In this document: piece after piece, positions 23,263 through 36,275 of the stretch | Position numbering within the stretch: the stretch's first letter is position 1 | Layout: each line of letters starts with the position of its first letter | Source: Tubulanus polymorphus | Taxonomy: Eukaryota; Nemertea; Palaeonemertea; Tubulaniformes; Tubulanidae | Reading direction: 5' to 3' | Assembly: GCF_964204645.1 (NCBI RefSeq) | Contig: NC_134027.1 | Location: forward strand, 4,018,485 to 4,082,484 | DNA length: 64,000 bases | Made by a program: the position numbers and the translations under genes | The notes under the pieces: model-generated | Told to the model about the DNA's origin: nothing | Databases searched by the model: none | What the model saw: only the letters and a program-made list of their open reading frames with translations

Positions 23263-26200
23263 ATGGCGACTACGGAGTTGTCAAATTTTGAAAACATCGA
23301 TAAAACGCTGTCCGATGACCTCGATGACGCTCCTACGATCTTACCATGGGATCGGTTCTCGAGCTGGTTGCATTGTGCATGCGTTGTGACATTTGATTTA
23401 GAGATAGGGCAAGCGATGGAGGTAAATTATACTGAAATGTAGTCAATTTTGTTCGGTTCACTGGCTCACACACAGTCACTGACACTGACAGTGTCTAAAA
23501 TCTAGTGTCTGACAAAAAGTCACAAAGGAAAGAAGATACTGACCTTTTTTGTGACTATCGTCAACGATACTGTTTCATTTAGTGATTCTGTTATTAAGCC
23601 AGGTAATATTTTGCGGACAGGGCATTATTCTTGTTAACGCTATTTTGCCAGCAATCAATGCCAAATGGCTCGTTCTGACGATAAGCTCATTTTACACTGC
23701 GTATGCACTGGACTGGTGCACGAACGAAAGTGTGGAGAACAAAATAAGAGAAAATAGAGCAGACAGAGCAGTATTCGTACCTGGGGCTGGGCCAGAATAT
23801 TGCGTTGAATTTCTCTGAATGTTTTCACTAAGCTATAGCACTCGACCCTATCCCTAACTGTTGAATTAACCCTAACCCTCTGATCTGGACCCTAACCCTG
23901 GAAACCCTACCTGATAATTTTGTTGGTATTTTTCTTGGTACATCTTATTTCATGTAGATTTTGACAAATAGCGTTCACTGCAATAATGCCGCGTCTATAT
24001 CCAGTTTGTTTACATTACACGCTCAATCACTTTGTAATTTCAGCTCATATATCCTGGTCACATAAAGTTGACTGAAAAGGAGGTGTGTTAGTTTTTGTTT
24101 TATTCTAGTCTGATTGTTAAGCTCCTTAAGAGAAATCCCTCATTATTATTATCAATGAATTGTGACTGCCACCCAGACTTATACCCAGTATCTGAAACCA
24201 GTTCCACAGTTCTTTATTTCATCTTTTACAGAAAATGAACATCTGCTATTTATCGTTCCCAGACTCGAATTCAGGTAAGAGATAATAGATGATGAATTTT
24301 GAATAGTGTTGCTTGAAATTCATCAAACAGTTTGTGATGTATTAAATATTATAAGTATCATGTTTATGGTTATGAATTGTATGTTGTTACACATTAAAGG
24401 TTGTATGGGAGATACACAGTTTCATTTCCGGATACGACAATGTGGAAATAGACGAGCAACGACCCTGGCGCATGTTGATTATAACTGTAATGCTCCGACT
24501 GCACTTACGGTAAAATCATTCAAAACCTGATCTTTAAAATCGAATTATGCATGTGAAAGTTGCTGATGTTTAAGGCGTTCGCTATATTTACGCCACTAAC
24601 TCTAACAGGGAAAAGTCAGGGAAATTTCTTACAAAAAGTCAGGAAATTTTGTTTAAAAAGAAAACTAAAAATCAGGGAAGTTTGTTGAGATTGCTAGATC
24701 ACACGTAAAATCAGTTTCTGTTCATGTCTTACAAATTTGACTGTGTTAATTGATTGGATCCTTAGCAGATCGAGTCAGGGAAAACAACGTTCATGTCGGG
24801 GAAAAGTCAAGGAATAAGCAAGTCAAATAAAAGTGGCCGCCCTGTGGAGCCTTACCTGACTCCAACCCTTAACCTTCACGTATTTTTATGCTGATGGTAT
24901 GAATATAGCCACTATTGGGTATTTGTAGTTAATTCACTCAGTTATGATTTGAGGAATATATTTCAGTGTGATGGAGCATATTACTATGGATTTGTCTACT
25001 TTCGCCAAACGAAAGATAAAACAATTAGAAGAGGATACTTCCAGAAGGTTATTTTCAGAAATCATGCTTGTATTATGAGACCTTTCTTCTTATTTACCTA
25101 GAGTACAGATTTTTTCTATAAAAAATTTGAAATCATATATTTTTATTATTCAAATCAAGTAACATAAAATCTTGGAAGACGAATAAAATTACAAAAAAAT
25201 TTTTTTAAATTTCAAAAAGCCACAAAACTGCAGCAAACTATTTTCTTTCTGTGGTATTGAGTGAACTACGTAGTTAATCAATTTAAATCTATTTCAGTCT
25301 GTGGTGCTAATATCGAAACTTCCATTTATGAATCTGTTTTCCCACCTGGTAAGCATTATCGCTCCAGAGTATTTCGACAACGGTGAACCTAGTCTAGAAG
25401 CTGCGTGTCATGACATTGATCAGTGGCCATTTCCATTTCCTGGTGAAACTCTTAATCTTCCCATCATGGGTTCCATTATACAAGTAAGTGCTGTACACAT
25501 TTTATCGCTGTATATAAAGCCTCGAGAAAACCTGTATTATCATTTATTTGCTGTATTATTTGTTCTAGGTTCGTGTCCCATCGAGATCTGATAAAAGTGC
25601 ATCATCCAATCAAACCAAACAACCTGTTGTAAGTATTGCATATTAATCCCATCAAGATTTTGAGCGTATATGTTCAAAAATTTTTCATTGCATGTTTGGG
25701 ACGTATGATTATGTCCATGTCACACCCATCATTTGAACATTTTGGACATTATTATGCATACTCGCTATTATCTTGTTTGCCCGACATCTGACCGATGTCC
25801 CTACTCTTCATTCAAAGTTCGGGAAAGGCAGAATGTTCACTACTAGAAATTGTGAATTTTGTGCTATTCATCGAGATAAATTGACAATTTGAATCAATCC
25901 TTAAGGCGGATGATTGTGTCCAAACGTGGATCATTATTTTGTCATTTTCATTTGTGATGTTTTATTTTACAGCCATCATTACCTGTCCACACAATATTAC
26001 CTACCTTACATGAAGTTGATTTATTCAGGTAAATTGAATTTTGCGTTCTGACTCAGTTGTAAATGAATGTCTATCTACGTCAACATATTGAATCGGTATC
26101 GTATTTATTGCTATAGAGTTTCTCTTCAATTGTGTTTTCGTTTTAGTGCATTTCAACCAGTTCTGCCGCATGTTCAGATGTTATGGGAATTAGTCATTGC

Positions 26201-29200
26201 TTCTGAGGTATCCATTCATTTCACTGTGATCAATAAATATAAAATGGTGGGGAAATAATGGTATTCCTCCTTGTAGGGCTATGTGTCTAAATGTTTTCTT
26301 TTTAATTTGTAGCCGATCGTAGTGATGGCATCCTCCCCGACAATCTGCGCTACTGCTGTACAAGCTCTAGTCAGGTACTTGAAATATGATGGAAGAGATG
26401 TCCTCCCATAACTCTATGCAATCGCTTCTCTTAGCCATAAATTTTTTTTCTTTAATTTTCTGGATGAGCACTTCCAGGACCCTAACTAAAAACTACAGAA
26501 GCGATAAAGGGCCTCGAGTTGTCACGTTCCAACTCGACAAGTCGCCATATTTATGTCGACATATCGCCATATATCGCGTCAAGTCGACATGAATATGTCG
26601 ATATATCATGACGTTTTGACGACATATTTCGTTTTCTCGACCACTTTCCTCGCGACAAGTCGACATATTCATGACGACTTGAAACTCAGTCATCATATCA
26701 CTGGCATCCTCATCTTACATTTAGACGTGTCTTCAAATGAGGGATTGTCCCGTGGAAAATGGGCGAAAAAGCGAAATTTGTCGTGAAAACGTCACGATAT
26801 GTCGACATATTCATGTTGACTTGACGCGATATATTGCGATATGTCGACATAAATAGGGCGACTTGTCGAGTTGGAACTCGAGGCCCTTTATCGCTTCCGT
26901 AAAAAACACATGCTTTTGATACCTTAAGTTAATGAAAAAGCAGAAACAGGGAAAGCGCAAAAAAGGGCTGGTTATGTATGGGCTTGAGTTAACTTCTAAT
27001 ATCTAATTGTAGTTAGTAATCTATATACAGTAGTGTATAAGTTTCTTTGATGTCTGAATAACGTGAGTCTGTACTGATTGTATTTTCTAGTATGATTTGG
27101 CCGCTTCGGTTTTGTTCCGATTATCGGCCATATTTCACGATCCATGATAGCGAATTCAAGGAATACACAACACGAACTCAAGCTCCGTAAGTTGTTTTCA
27201 TTACAGTATTATCAATGATTACAAATCTGATGTTGTTGAATAAAGGCATTGCATTCGGATATTCAATTTTTCAGCCCACCAGTCATACTAGGTGTAACTA
27301 ATCCATTCTTCGCCAAGACGTTGCAGCATTGGCCACATATACTTCGAATTGGTGAAATGTCGAGTGAAGGTATGAAGTTGAATAGCAATGAATATATTTT
27401 GACTTTTCAATCTGCATGCGCAAGAAAACACATCATTTATTCGAATGATTTGAGGTTTTCCATTGTCAGTGAAGTTTATAAGCTATTGAATTACATTCAC
27501 TTCATTTTAGCATACAGAATTATATTGCGTTATATGTTTGCGTGGTTATAATTGATTTGATTCATCTGTTAATGTAATGTAATGCCTAGTAAATGATTGA
27601 TTACTGCTTGGTATAGCTTGATTACACTGCGAATCTTGTTAGGCTTTAGATTCTTCTATTTCGACTAATTTTTCACTACTGATCGGCTTCAATATTGCAT
27701 TCCACGACTTTTGATTTGCAGTACCGCCTAAAAGTTTCAACAAGATTAAGAAAGGTGGGAGCGTGCGAACAATGGATTCAAAGCCAGGTAGCTTCTGCCA
27801 CGCCTGCTTCTAGTAGTTTGCATAATGATAGATAAACCATTCCTCATTTCATATATCTGAATAGTCAGTGGTGCAATAGTTGAATTTGGTATTATTTGTA
27901 GGTGTTTACACGAGATACAAAGCATTTCTTGCAAAAGACAAAATTATCCTTAAACGACTGGCAAAGGTAAGACTTCATTTTTAAAACTGTGTTCACCAAG
28001 TCATTTATATGATACATTGTACGAAGAGTGTATGCTAGCTTATTGTAATTCAATGAAATGAATTAACAGTTAATGATCAAGTCAATTATTTAGATTAAAC
28101 ATTTATATATTTTGCTTTCTATTTGCATCTAAAGTACCTTGATAACGACACTATTAGTCAGGTTGGTATAATACACACACACATACGTACATACATGCAT
28201 ACATACATATAGGAACTTGTGTATACATTTGAATTGAATTTCGACCGTACGATTTTGTAAAGTCCTATTCTAAACTATATTCTAATTTTATTTCGCACCG
28301 AATGAAGTGTTGTGTTTGAAACTATCTGCTAATCAGCTTGTGGTGTACGTCATTATATCGATACGAGGTGAAAGAACAGCCTCTGTAAATAAAGCTGCTT
28401 AGAACATCGGTGCATTGTATCATGGTATTTTTTTCTCAAGTTGATTATGCTAAACTCAACAGATATATACCGCACTGGGTAAACAAAACACATCAAGCAA
28501 AAAGCAGTGCATCTAAAGTTGATTAGATTTTATATCATTGATATATGTTGTGGTATTTAGGAATTTCATATTATTTCATCCTATTCCCGATTTTGTCCAT
28601 GTTTTATATGTGATCTTCAACATGTATTTAGTTATGGTTTATTAGTATTTTTTGATTATTTTTTTTTTCATACACCACTATTCAACGTGTTTTAGGACAT
28701 GAGTTATTATCGATTTGCATGACATCGCTCAATATTATCCCACATTTCTCAATAGACTTTAGAAAGTTTTTGATGGTCGGACATGAATAAGGAATATGAA
28801 TGATTATAAAAGTTGCAATTTTTCTGAACTACCTTTTAAACTTGAAATAAACCTGCCTGTCATTCAACCCATCGCTTTTCCTTCCTTTCTTTGCTTTATA
28901 ATTTATGTATTGTATGTCAAACTCTGCTGTAAAATCAATGTTAAATATTATGCTATATGTATGTTAGGGAATGCAAACTCGACGGCCTGTTGAGGTACAG
29001 AATGCTATGCTACGACGATATTTACTAGAACTTACTCAGAGCTTTATGATTCCACTGGTATGTACTATTGTCGTATCATCCCTTGTCTAGATATCATGTA
29101 CAGTATTTCTATAATGTTTTTTCCTGTATTTATTAATGTACAGGAGAGGTATATGGCTAGTCTGATGCCGCTACAAAGAAATATATCACCTCACAAGGTA

Positions 29201-30133
29201 ACTAATTACACTTGAGATCTATAAGATCAGATATGATATTCAGCTCGTGAAGTGAGAGTTATTAATCTTTTGATTCAGGGTCCGCCTACAATGCGCCCAT
29301 TTGATACCGAGGAATTTCTGAAAACAATTGAACATTCTGGTCCACAGTTAACATCTGGTCTGAAGGGTGACTGGGTCGGTCTGTACAGGTAACTGTCCAA
29401 TCTTTGATAATCACAGTCTGTTAAACCTACGTATGTACATGTATTGTTTTTGATTGATACTGGTAAAAAATCTGTATTTTTAGGAAATTTTTTAAATCAG
29501 TGAATTTTGCCGGCTGGTACAATCAGAGACAATTAGAAGTAAATCAGAAATTACAAGCGTTACATGTCGAGGCATTGTGTGATGCGGTGAGTATCAAAAT
29601 TACAAATATTTGTGTTTGGAAATTATCTCATTATTGCAAACCACAAGTACTGAAAGTCAGAAGATTAAACTCCTATGATATCCAGCTGATGATGTAACAC
29701 ACACTGAAGTAGAGCTTCTTGTCCCAAAACATCTGACTTACAGTTGGTTTACTGTATTTCGCAATCAGTTGAAACTATCAAACTGGTTTATGATGATATC
29801 TGGAATGATTTTAGGATTTGATGGAATGGATCAAAGGTAAACAAGAAGTTGAAGTTGTCGATCTAGTGTTAAGATTACGTGAGAAACTGGTAAATATATT
29901 CCTTTTTGATTAATTCTGTAAACCTTCAAATCTAACCAATTCATTTCTACTGAAGGCAGGATAAACCATTTCTACCATAGATATTTAGTGTATTTGTATA
30001 TATTTTTCAGAATTGTGCGCGAAACGATAAGATTCCAGTGACAGCTGATAAACTGGAGCAATTACACTTACATTTAGAGAGTATTATTGCATCATTACCC
30101 GAGGACTTACGGCTTGTTTTGCGCAGCAACTGA
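23263..30133 (+). CDS. DENND6: DENN domain-containing protein 6 (Rab GEF), 577 aa
   Basis: Twenty exons join in frame: 23263-23421, 24044-24082, 24232-24274, 24400-24509, 24967-25047, 25298-25483, 25569-25628, 25973-26028, 26147-26207, 26313-26374, 27091-27186, 27275-27369, 27722-27787, 27902-27966, 28968-29057, 29144-29197, 29279-29388, 29484-29586, 29815-29889 and 30011-30133. The product follows vertebrate DENND6A/B (FAM116) end to end: [20 protein letters not shown] at the N-terminus, [12 protein letters not shown], the core [44 protein letters not shown] and [20 protein letters not shown]. The family activates Rab14 on endosomes and controls endocytic recycling and cell-surface shedding of cadherin. 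Length is close to human DENND6A (about 608 aa). ATG at 23263 is used because the reading frame is open there and the RWDxFSxWLHC core follows. A 27-nt extra exon may sit at 28135-28161. Confidence 0.95.
26496..26899. mobile_element. MITE with about 110-bp inverted ends and TA target duplication
   Basis: The ends, GAAGCGATAAAGGGCCTCGA and its reverse complement, extend about 110 bp inward on both sides with few mismatches. TA flanks both sides (26494-26495 and 26900-26901), as in Tc1/mariner-derived MITEs. It is inside intron 10 of DENND6 and carries no transposase. Confidence 0.8.
28135..28161 (+). CDS. Possible 27-nt alternative microexon of DENND6
   Basis: Between exons 14 and 15, a pyrimidine-rich acceptor (CTAAAG) and a GTTGGT donor frame nine codons, YLDNDTISQ, in phase 0. 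Exons 14 and 15 join in phase 0 without it, so inclusion keeps the frame. Vertebrate DENND6 has no insert at this Lys-Gly junction that I can recall. Confidence 0.35.
28170..28211. repeat. CA/CATA microsatellite
   Basis: Imperfect ACAC and ACATAC run within a DENND6 intron. Confidence 0.8.
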
Positions 30134-30437
30134 CAGTTGCTTTAACTCGAAAAAAACTTCTTGTGACAAGATGCAATTTTCTAAACGCTGGAACTTGAAT
30201 CTGAATCAGTCCTGCTGGCGATCAGGACTTGTGAATAGTTTAGGTGCAATTCTTGTATTGACGCTTCAGTTTGTGTAAATTGGTTGCTTATGTTTCATTA
30301 GTAAGTGTTGTTTCTAGTGACCTGTACTTACTGCTGTATACATTAATGACTATATTCATTGTTCTGTTAAATTTGTAAATATAGAACTGGTATGTTGTGC
30401 TGAATAGGAACTAAAGCCTAGCGCACATCGACACTGC

Positions 30438-30749
30438 GATTGGAGACAACTAGTTGCTACCGAACGATTACCCCGCACACATCGAAATCTAGTTACAACC
30501 GGTCAGTTGCAGCAACTGCATGGCGCATGTCGATCGTCGAGATCCAGAGCGCGCACATTGACAGATATGACTGCGATTGAGTACAACCAGTTGCTCAAAA
30601 GTAGAACATGGGCAACTGGCTGGAACTGGAGATAGATCGACGCTTACCAATCGTAAGCTCGCTCACATCGACACATTCTAGCAACTGATCGTATCCAGCC
30701 AGTTCCTCTCATGCGCCGAAAACTGCCTTGCAACTAGTTGTCTCCAATC
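30438..30749. mobile_element. MITE-like unit with perfect 20-bp inverted repeats
   Basis: 20-bp arms at 30438-30457 and 30730-30749 (core GGAGACAACTAGTTGC) are exact reverse complements. The inside is full of CAACTGG/CCAGTTG half-sites and CGCACATCGACA boxes. No coding frame. Confidence 0.65.
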
Positions 30750-32346
30750 TCCAGTCTCTTAATGTTACTGATATGTTTACAGAGGTAACGATTAACTATA
30801 TGAAGTTTTTTTTCAGCGTGATTATTTGCATTACATAGAGCGTCATGTTTGTCTCCTAGGGAGTTATATAAGGTTTGAGCCAGGATATGTTGTACTATGT
30901 ACTTCAAGGGTCAGTTAAGTAGATAATGCTATTATGGTTTAGTAGATAATGGTATTGATAATTAAGGTAATGCTATTACATGTTTAATTCCTGGGAATAT
31001 CTCAAAATCTGCATTCTTTGTATTCTCAGTTGTCATCGTTACTATGATAGCTGAATGCAGTTCCCAGGTAGAATTGACTGAGATGTAAATTGTAACTCTG
31101 CTAGGCCCAGTTCTACAAAAAGCTTTAAAAACAGTAAACCTCGTGTGGTTGGGATCAGCATAAGTCTGATAGTCGCTTATGTTGGATTGATATTCATGGT
31201 TTCGATTATTCTTTCTCTTTTTCAAAGAAACTTGTATTCCAAAGTCAGATTTTCTCTAAGTCAGAAATTCGCCAGTTCCATATTTCTAGGTTAAGATTTG
31301 GCTCTCAGTCTAAAACATCGGTGATAATCTGATTCTAACAAATTTACCTGAACTGGAACTGGCTCCAGATTATTGAGAAGTTGCGTGTTACCGGTAAACT
31401 ATGTTAATCATTGACATAATAGAATCTTTACTCAAAATCTGTTAACAGTATTGAATTCTTTTTAATGAATGAATCGTGTTATTTTTTGTAAATATGTACA
31501 GAACTATAATAAAGAGTCTCAGTTGTTTTCAGGCAGTTAAGCAGTCTATAATTATTCAGGGGTTTATTCAGAAAAATATGTACTTAATACTAACTGCCAA
31601 CCGTGCTGCCACCTTGTATTCTCAACTTGACTTAAATATATCCTGATAAATTCGTAATTGTTCATATGAATGTACTTTCGATAAAAACTTTTCAAAAGAA
31701 TTGTTCTTGATTTGTCATTCAAAAATTAAGCATTTAATTGATCATTTTCATCAAATGTGATTTTGGCAATAACTAAGTATAGGTCCCTTCGATCGTTATG
31801 TTTGTCTAAGCGACACATTTAGTTCAGTAATTATATGTATCATGATCTGACTTAATTCTTGTCTTTTATCATGTTTTAAATTGTGTCAATTAGTACAAAG
31901 TCTTATTGTGTAAATGGCATTGTGACAAAGAAAATCTCCATTACAAAATCTAAATATAAACCTAATACCATGTATATATTTTTTTAAGCTGGGTTTGTGG
32001 CTACCCAATGGCAAGAAAGTTACTAAACCGTTTGTTTTTAATCTGTTTAAGATAGTAAGAAGACGCGTTATGAAACAGTTCTCCTCTAGGGTCTAATCAT
32101 ATAACAGATATTTGGACTCGAGAATAGTTTGTAGAATAACCAAGGGATTATTGAAACGTTTAATCCAGAACTGTCCTTCGAGCCAAAATTAGAATAGAAA
32201 TCATGGATGTATATAACCTTGTACACCTTAGCTTCTGTGGCTTCTCTGTTAGACTAACTTTATGCGGGTGAGTCAGAAAAACAAACTACCACGTTCTATT
32301 TTCTGAATTAATAGTTTAGGTTTAGACCGAAAATGCTTTGTGCTCA

Positions 32347-32398
<52 letters not shown>
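32347..32398. repeat. (ATT)n microsatellite
   Basis: About 17 uninterrupted ATT copies. Confidence 0.97.
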
Positions 32399-33408
32399 TC
32401 TGATATTTTATTAGAAGTGATATGTGTTTATTTGCTCAACAAGACAATGCCGAAGATATTATATGTGTTTTAACAATTCAAGTTTCTACCTAAAGTCAAA
32501 TTAATTCACACGATGCAGACTTCGTGATAGGTTTTTCTTTAGCCAGTGATTATTCACAGAAACCCTCATAATCTAGACTCAAAACTAATTGATTTATGTC
32601 TAGTCTGTATACGAGTGTGCTCTTCTCACACCTTCAATCATTGTATTGGTTTTGTTTTACTCATTATGATGTACACTAGTATCATTGTTTTCATTCCTGT
32701 ATTGTGAATACTTTATGTTTTAATAAAGTTATTGACATTTGAAAATATTCGACGTAGATATTCATTTTCTTGGTGGTCAATATTCTCTCTCCTCCCGATA
32801 TTTACTAGCGAGTCATACTACATGTACTTCACCCGACACTGCATCATTCATTATCAGCGTATATCATCATTGGTTCTGAACGTTTACGGTACATAATCGG
32901 ATATTCATCATCAGTCACCTTTGACTTACATTTTAATTCATCAGACCCCGATATTCAATGATCTTTAAATCATCCTGAATTATGGACCTCCTGCTAGTAA
33001 TATATCATTATGCAACCTATAATGTAAATATGGCAACTCATACAGAATTCCAGTTAGGGTTTGCCGAGGTTATTTTTGTTTCTTTTGGAGTTGTATTATA
33101 TATAAATTTTGTATATATGAATAGATATATAAGAAAATTGCGGTAAGGTTTCTCAATGCAATGTTAAAAAATATCTCTACATTTCCTCGTTTTTCAGCTG
33201 ATTTGCCTATCAATCATTTCGGAATACACGTTTTCGTCGGATATTTCGCTATTTTTATAGCCGGACGTCGGTTGTAAAAAAACATCATAAATCACCTCGC
33301 AAAGCGTACACATAACTCCCGCCCCTTATTTATCGTTATCAGCGCCATTTTATTCAGCGAGGGAAAATAGCATTCTCTTTCTCTTTTGAAAAATACAGCT
33401 TTGCCGAG

Positions 33409-33627
33409 ATGTCCGGATTGGTGAAATTAGCCAACAGCAGGAATGTACTGATTACTCGACTGGTTACCCGGCAGGTGGAACAAAGAGCGTCACTGGTATC
33501 AGGACCACCGAAAAATCGCGTTTCATTCGTCGAGAAGCTGGCTCACGGGTTCGTGATCAGTGCTTGTGTATGTGCCCCCGCTGCGTACGTCATGTCACAT
33601 ATAGAGGATTACAAACAGAGGGAATAG
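33409..33627 (+). CDS. COX8: Cytochrome c oxidase subunit 8 (72 aa)
   Basis: One uninterrupted exon. The product has a basic N-terminus suited to mitochondrial import (residues 1-30, rich in Arg/Lys/Ser with few acids), a mature part starting around PKNRVSFVEK, one membrane segment (FVISACVCAPAAYVMSH), and the C-terminus MSHIEDYKQRE, which matches the ILSHLETYRRPE end of vertebrate COX8. It is a small structural subunit of complex IV in the inner mitochondrial membrane. Length fits the family (about 69 aa in mammals). An AATAAA lies directly after the stop region near 33631. The lack of an intron is unusual next to its neighbours and could also fit a processed copy, but the frame is intact. 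Confidence 0.8.
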   Translation: MSGLVKLANSRNVLITRLVTRQVEQRASLVSGPPKNRVSFVEKLAHGFVISACVCAPAAYVMSHIEDYKQRE

Positions 33628-36275
33628 AAAGAATAAACATCTTGACATCTGATATTGTGAACAGAATATGATTAATTTCAATGCCATCGGTGATTTTTTC
33701 ACGACTAAATGTGAAGTTACTTTCAATTTGTTAATGGTGACGCGTCATTAAACATCATCGGTTTTGGTAAACGCAAGCTCGAGACTTTCATTAATATCAT
33801 TCGAGAACATTTTGATTTTTTTCTTGTTAATCAATGTGAGGGCATTTTTAGGTGTACGTACACACCTACTGATATGGAAGATGAGTTCATGAAAGGATAT
33901 TATCACATCGTTCCTGCGTTATTGATTACCAAGCCATGTATCCGCCATGAACATGTTTATATATATCCGTAAAATCGTGAATATCAGATGAAATAAAGCA
34001 ATGCTGTTCAACAACACGTAGTTTATATAAAATCTCTCTAGAGATCTAGATAACTTGGTTGAGTTTAATCTTCTTTTCGGTATTTTACTAAGGGCACATG
34101 TGTTCCTATTTTCAGATTGTGAATCTGCTTTGGCTAGTTAAAACGGACTCCCAGAACACACACATACTAAAACATATGTGTTTAATATGCATGGTTGGCA
34201 CAAAAAAAAACGTTTAGTCTCAAGAGGATGGAGGTGTACGTGATATGTCTCATGTATACTCATACGTGTGAAGAGCCGATGTGACACATGTAATCTATAC
34301 ATGTATATACGACATTTTTGAGTGAATTAGCGCACCTCCGAATCCCCTGCCTTACCACCCGGAGCCTACACGACAACAATATTGATATGGACCCCAAGTG
34401 GCATTGGTGTTTCACTGGGAAAAGAACCATCCAGACCGTTTTGGCATGATTGGCTGAGCCGGTTTATTCCATTAATGTAATAAACTCTTCTGGCGACCCC
34501 GCGAAGACGTTATCGTTTCCACGTTTATTTTGTAGTGCAACGCATGAACATTAATCAAACGATCACGTATTATAATACAACATGTAATTTCAAATAACTC
34601 ACTTCGTGCTTTTATAAAACGATGCAATTAAAAACCAGAGCCGGAATCTTTTTCAGTGAAAATAAACGCGTTTACATTTGACTTCCCGATCGATTCATTC
34701 ATCTGTGGGCAATATATATATTTCATTTTACGGTGAAATGGGTAATTTCGGCATCATGTTTCAAGGTCACAAATCACACAATTCGAGTACGTTTCTCGTC
34801 TTGTGATTTGATCATTCTCTCATAAACAAGTGCATTTTACGGTCTTTCGAATTTGACATCGGTTTGCAATTCGATACGTCGCATAAATCTGGACAACTTA
34901 TTCGAACATTGTCGTTCATGCTTGAAATTGAAGGGACAATATTATGATCGGAAATTTAGGGATTAAAAAATACAACTTGAAATAGAATTCATTTATTGCC
35001 GATAACTTTTGATTATGCCGGGTGGGGGCGTGGGCTAAGAATGCGCGGAGAGTGACACGTGTGAATTTTGTTTAATGAGTGACGAAGTTAGGAATTCCCT
35101 TTACGAGAGGATTGGCCCCTCGAGCCCCGGAGTACAATTATTGCAGAACAAACACTTGTGTAAATACTTTAACCACTAGTTTATATTTGTGTCAGGAAAA
35201 TTATAGTTTTGCGCTGACTGCTTTGAAGTGATCATCGGTAGGGTTCATGTGTTATCAAAAGACCTAAAAGTCACGTCTTCGGAAAGATTGAAACTAATTT
35301 CGTCGCACATCGCGCTGTCTACGAATAAACTTATTAGACGATAATCGATGGTTTCGCTCTTTTCGCCGCAGCCTTGCATCAAATCCCGCTGGCCATGTTT
35401 CATCCATTCAATCTTCGGGTAAGATGTTTATCAACGTCACCACAAACGAAAGTTCCGCTATCGGCGTCAGTGTAGGAGGTGGAGGACTTCCAGCCATCTT
35501 CCCGCGCTCAGCTCGTAATTAAAGTGGTTCTTCCAGTAACCATATTCTATTCGCTTTCATCCCATTGGGGTAATTTGATCGCACGAACTTAGTTCGACTT
35601 GTGTCGTCGAGTTAAGTTAAATAGTTCTGAGAATTCAAATCGAACGACTGCTTTAAGTGTTTGGTAACGGATCTATTTGCGAGATGAGGAATAATTGGTC
35701 TTTATAAGGGTATTCGAGAACTGTCACGCGGAATAGATCGTCATCAATTCACCGCTAGAAGAACACAACACGCGAACTTGCACGCGAGGAGAGGCGCTTC
35801 TCGACTTTCAGTTTCTCAAGTTGGCTAAGAATTCAGTTTAAACTGAGGGCATAATAACTTCATCTCGTTGCGCTGACATTTCGAAAAATAAAATCACCCT
35901 CGAAGCCGCAAGTCAGCATAAAAATCTGTCGCGAACGCAAATCGTTTTCTATTTGTGGATTCCAGTGTTCTCGAAGAAGCTGTCGAACGTAAAACGGTGA
36001 AAGCATTTTGTTGAATTATATGTGTCAAACTAGCTGCACTTTTGATCGGCTGGCAGAAACATTGTCAAATATCTACTGCAAATTTATTATTGCCGCGAAA
36101 CTAAGGCACGAACTTCTCGAACGTTTACTTTAGTTGTGAATTTTAGGAATTTTAGGTAGAATAACACGGGACATAGTAAGGAAAGTGCTAAGTGATCTCC
36201 AGTGGTTCTAGGAACGATTTTGTTTGAAACACCATAGATTTACCCCAGCAAGGTAAGCGTGAATATTAGAGAGCC
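33628..36275. other. Intergenic, no supported gene
   Basis: No frame with domain or splice support. The last kilobase before the protease gene probably contains its promoter and 5' UTR; a donor-like GGTAAGC at 36252 sits 23 nt before the start codon and might indicate a spliced 5' leader. Confidence 0.45.

Larger units (their letters stand above)
30134..33408. other. 3' flank of DENND6 and intergenic, no supported gene
   Basis: Likely contains a long DENND6 3' UTR; candidate AATAAA signals lie near 31508 and 32721. It also carries an inverted-repeat element (30438-30749) and an (ATT)n tract. Open frames are short and unsupported. Confidence 0.45.
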
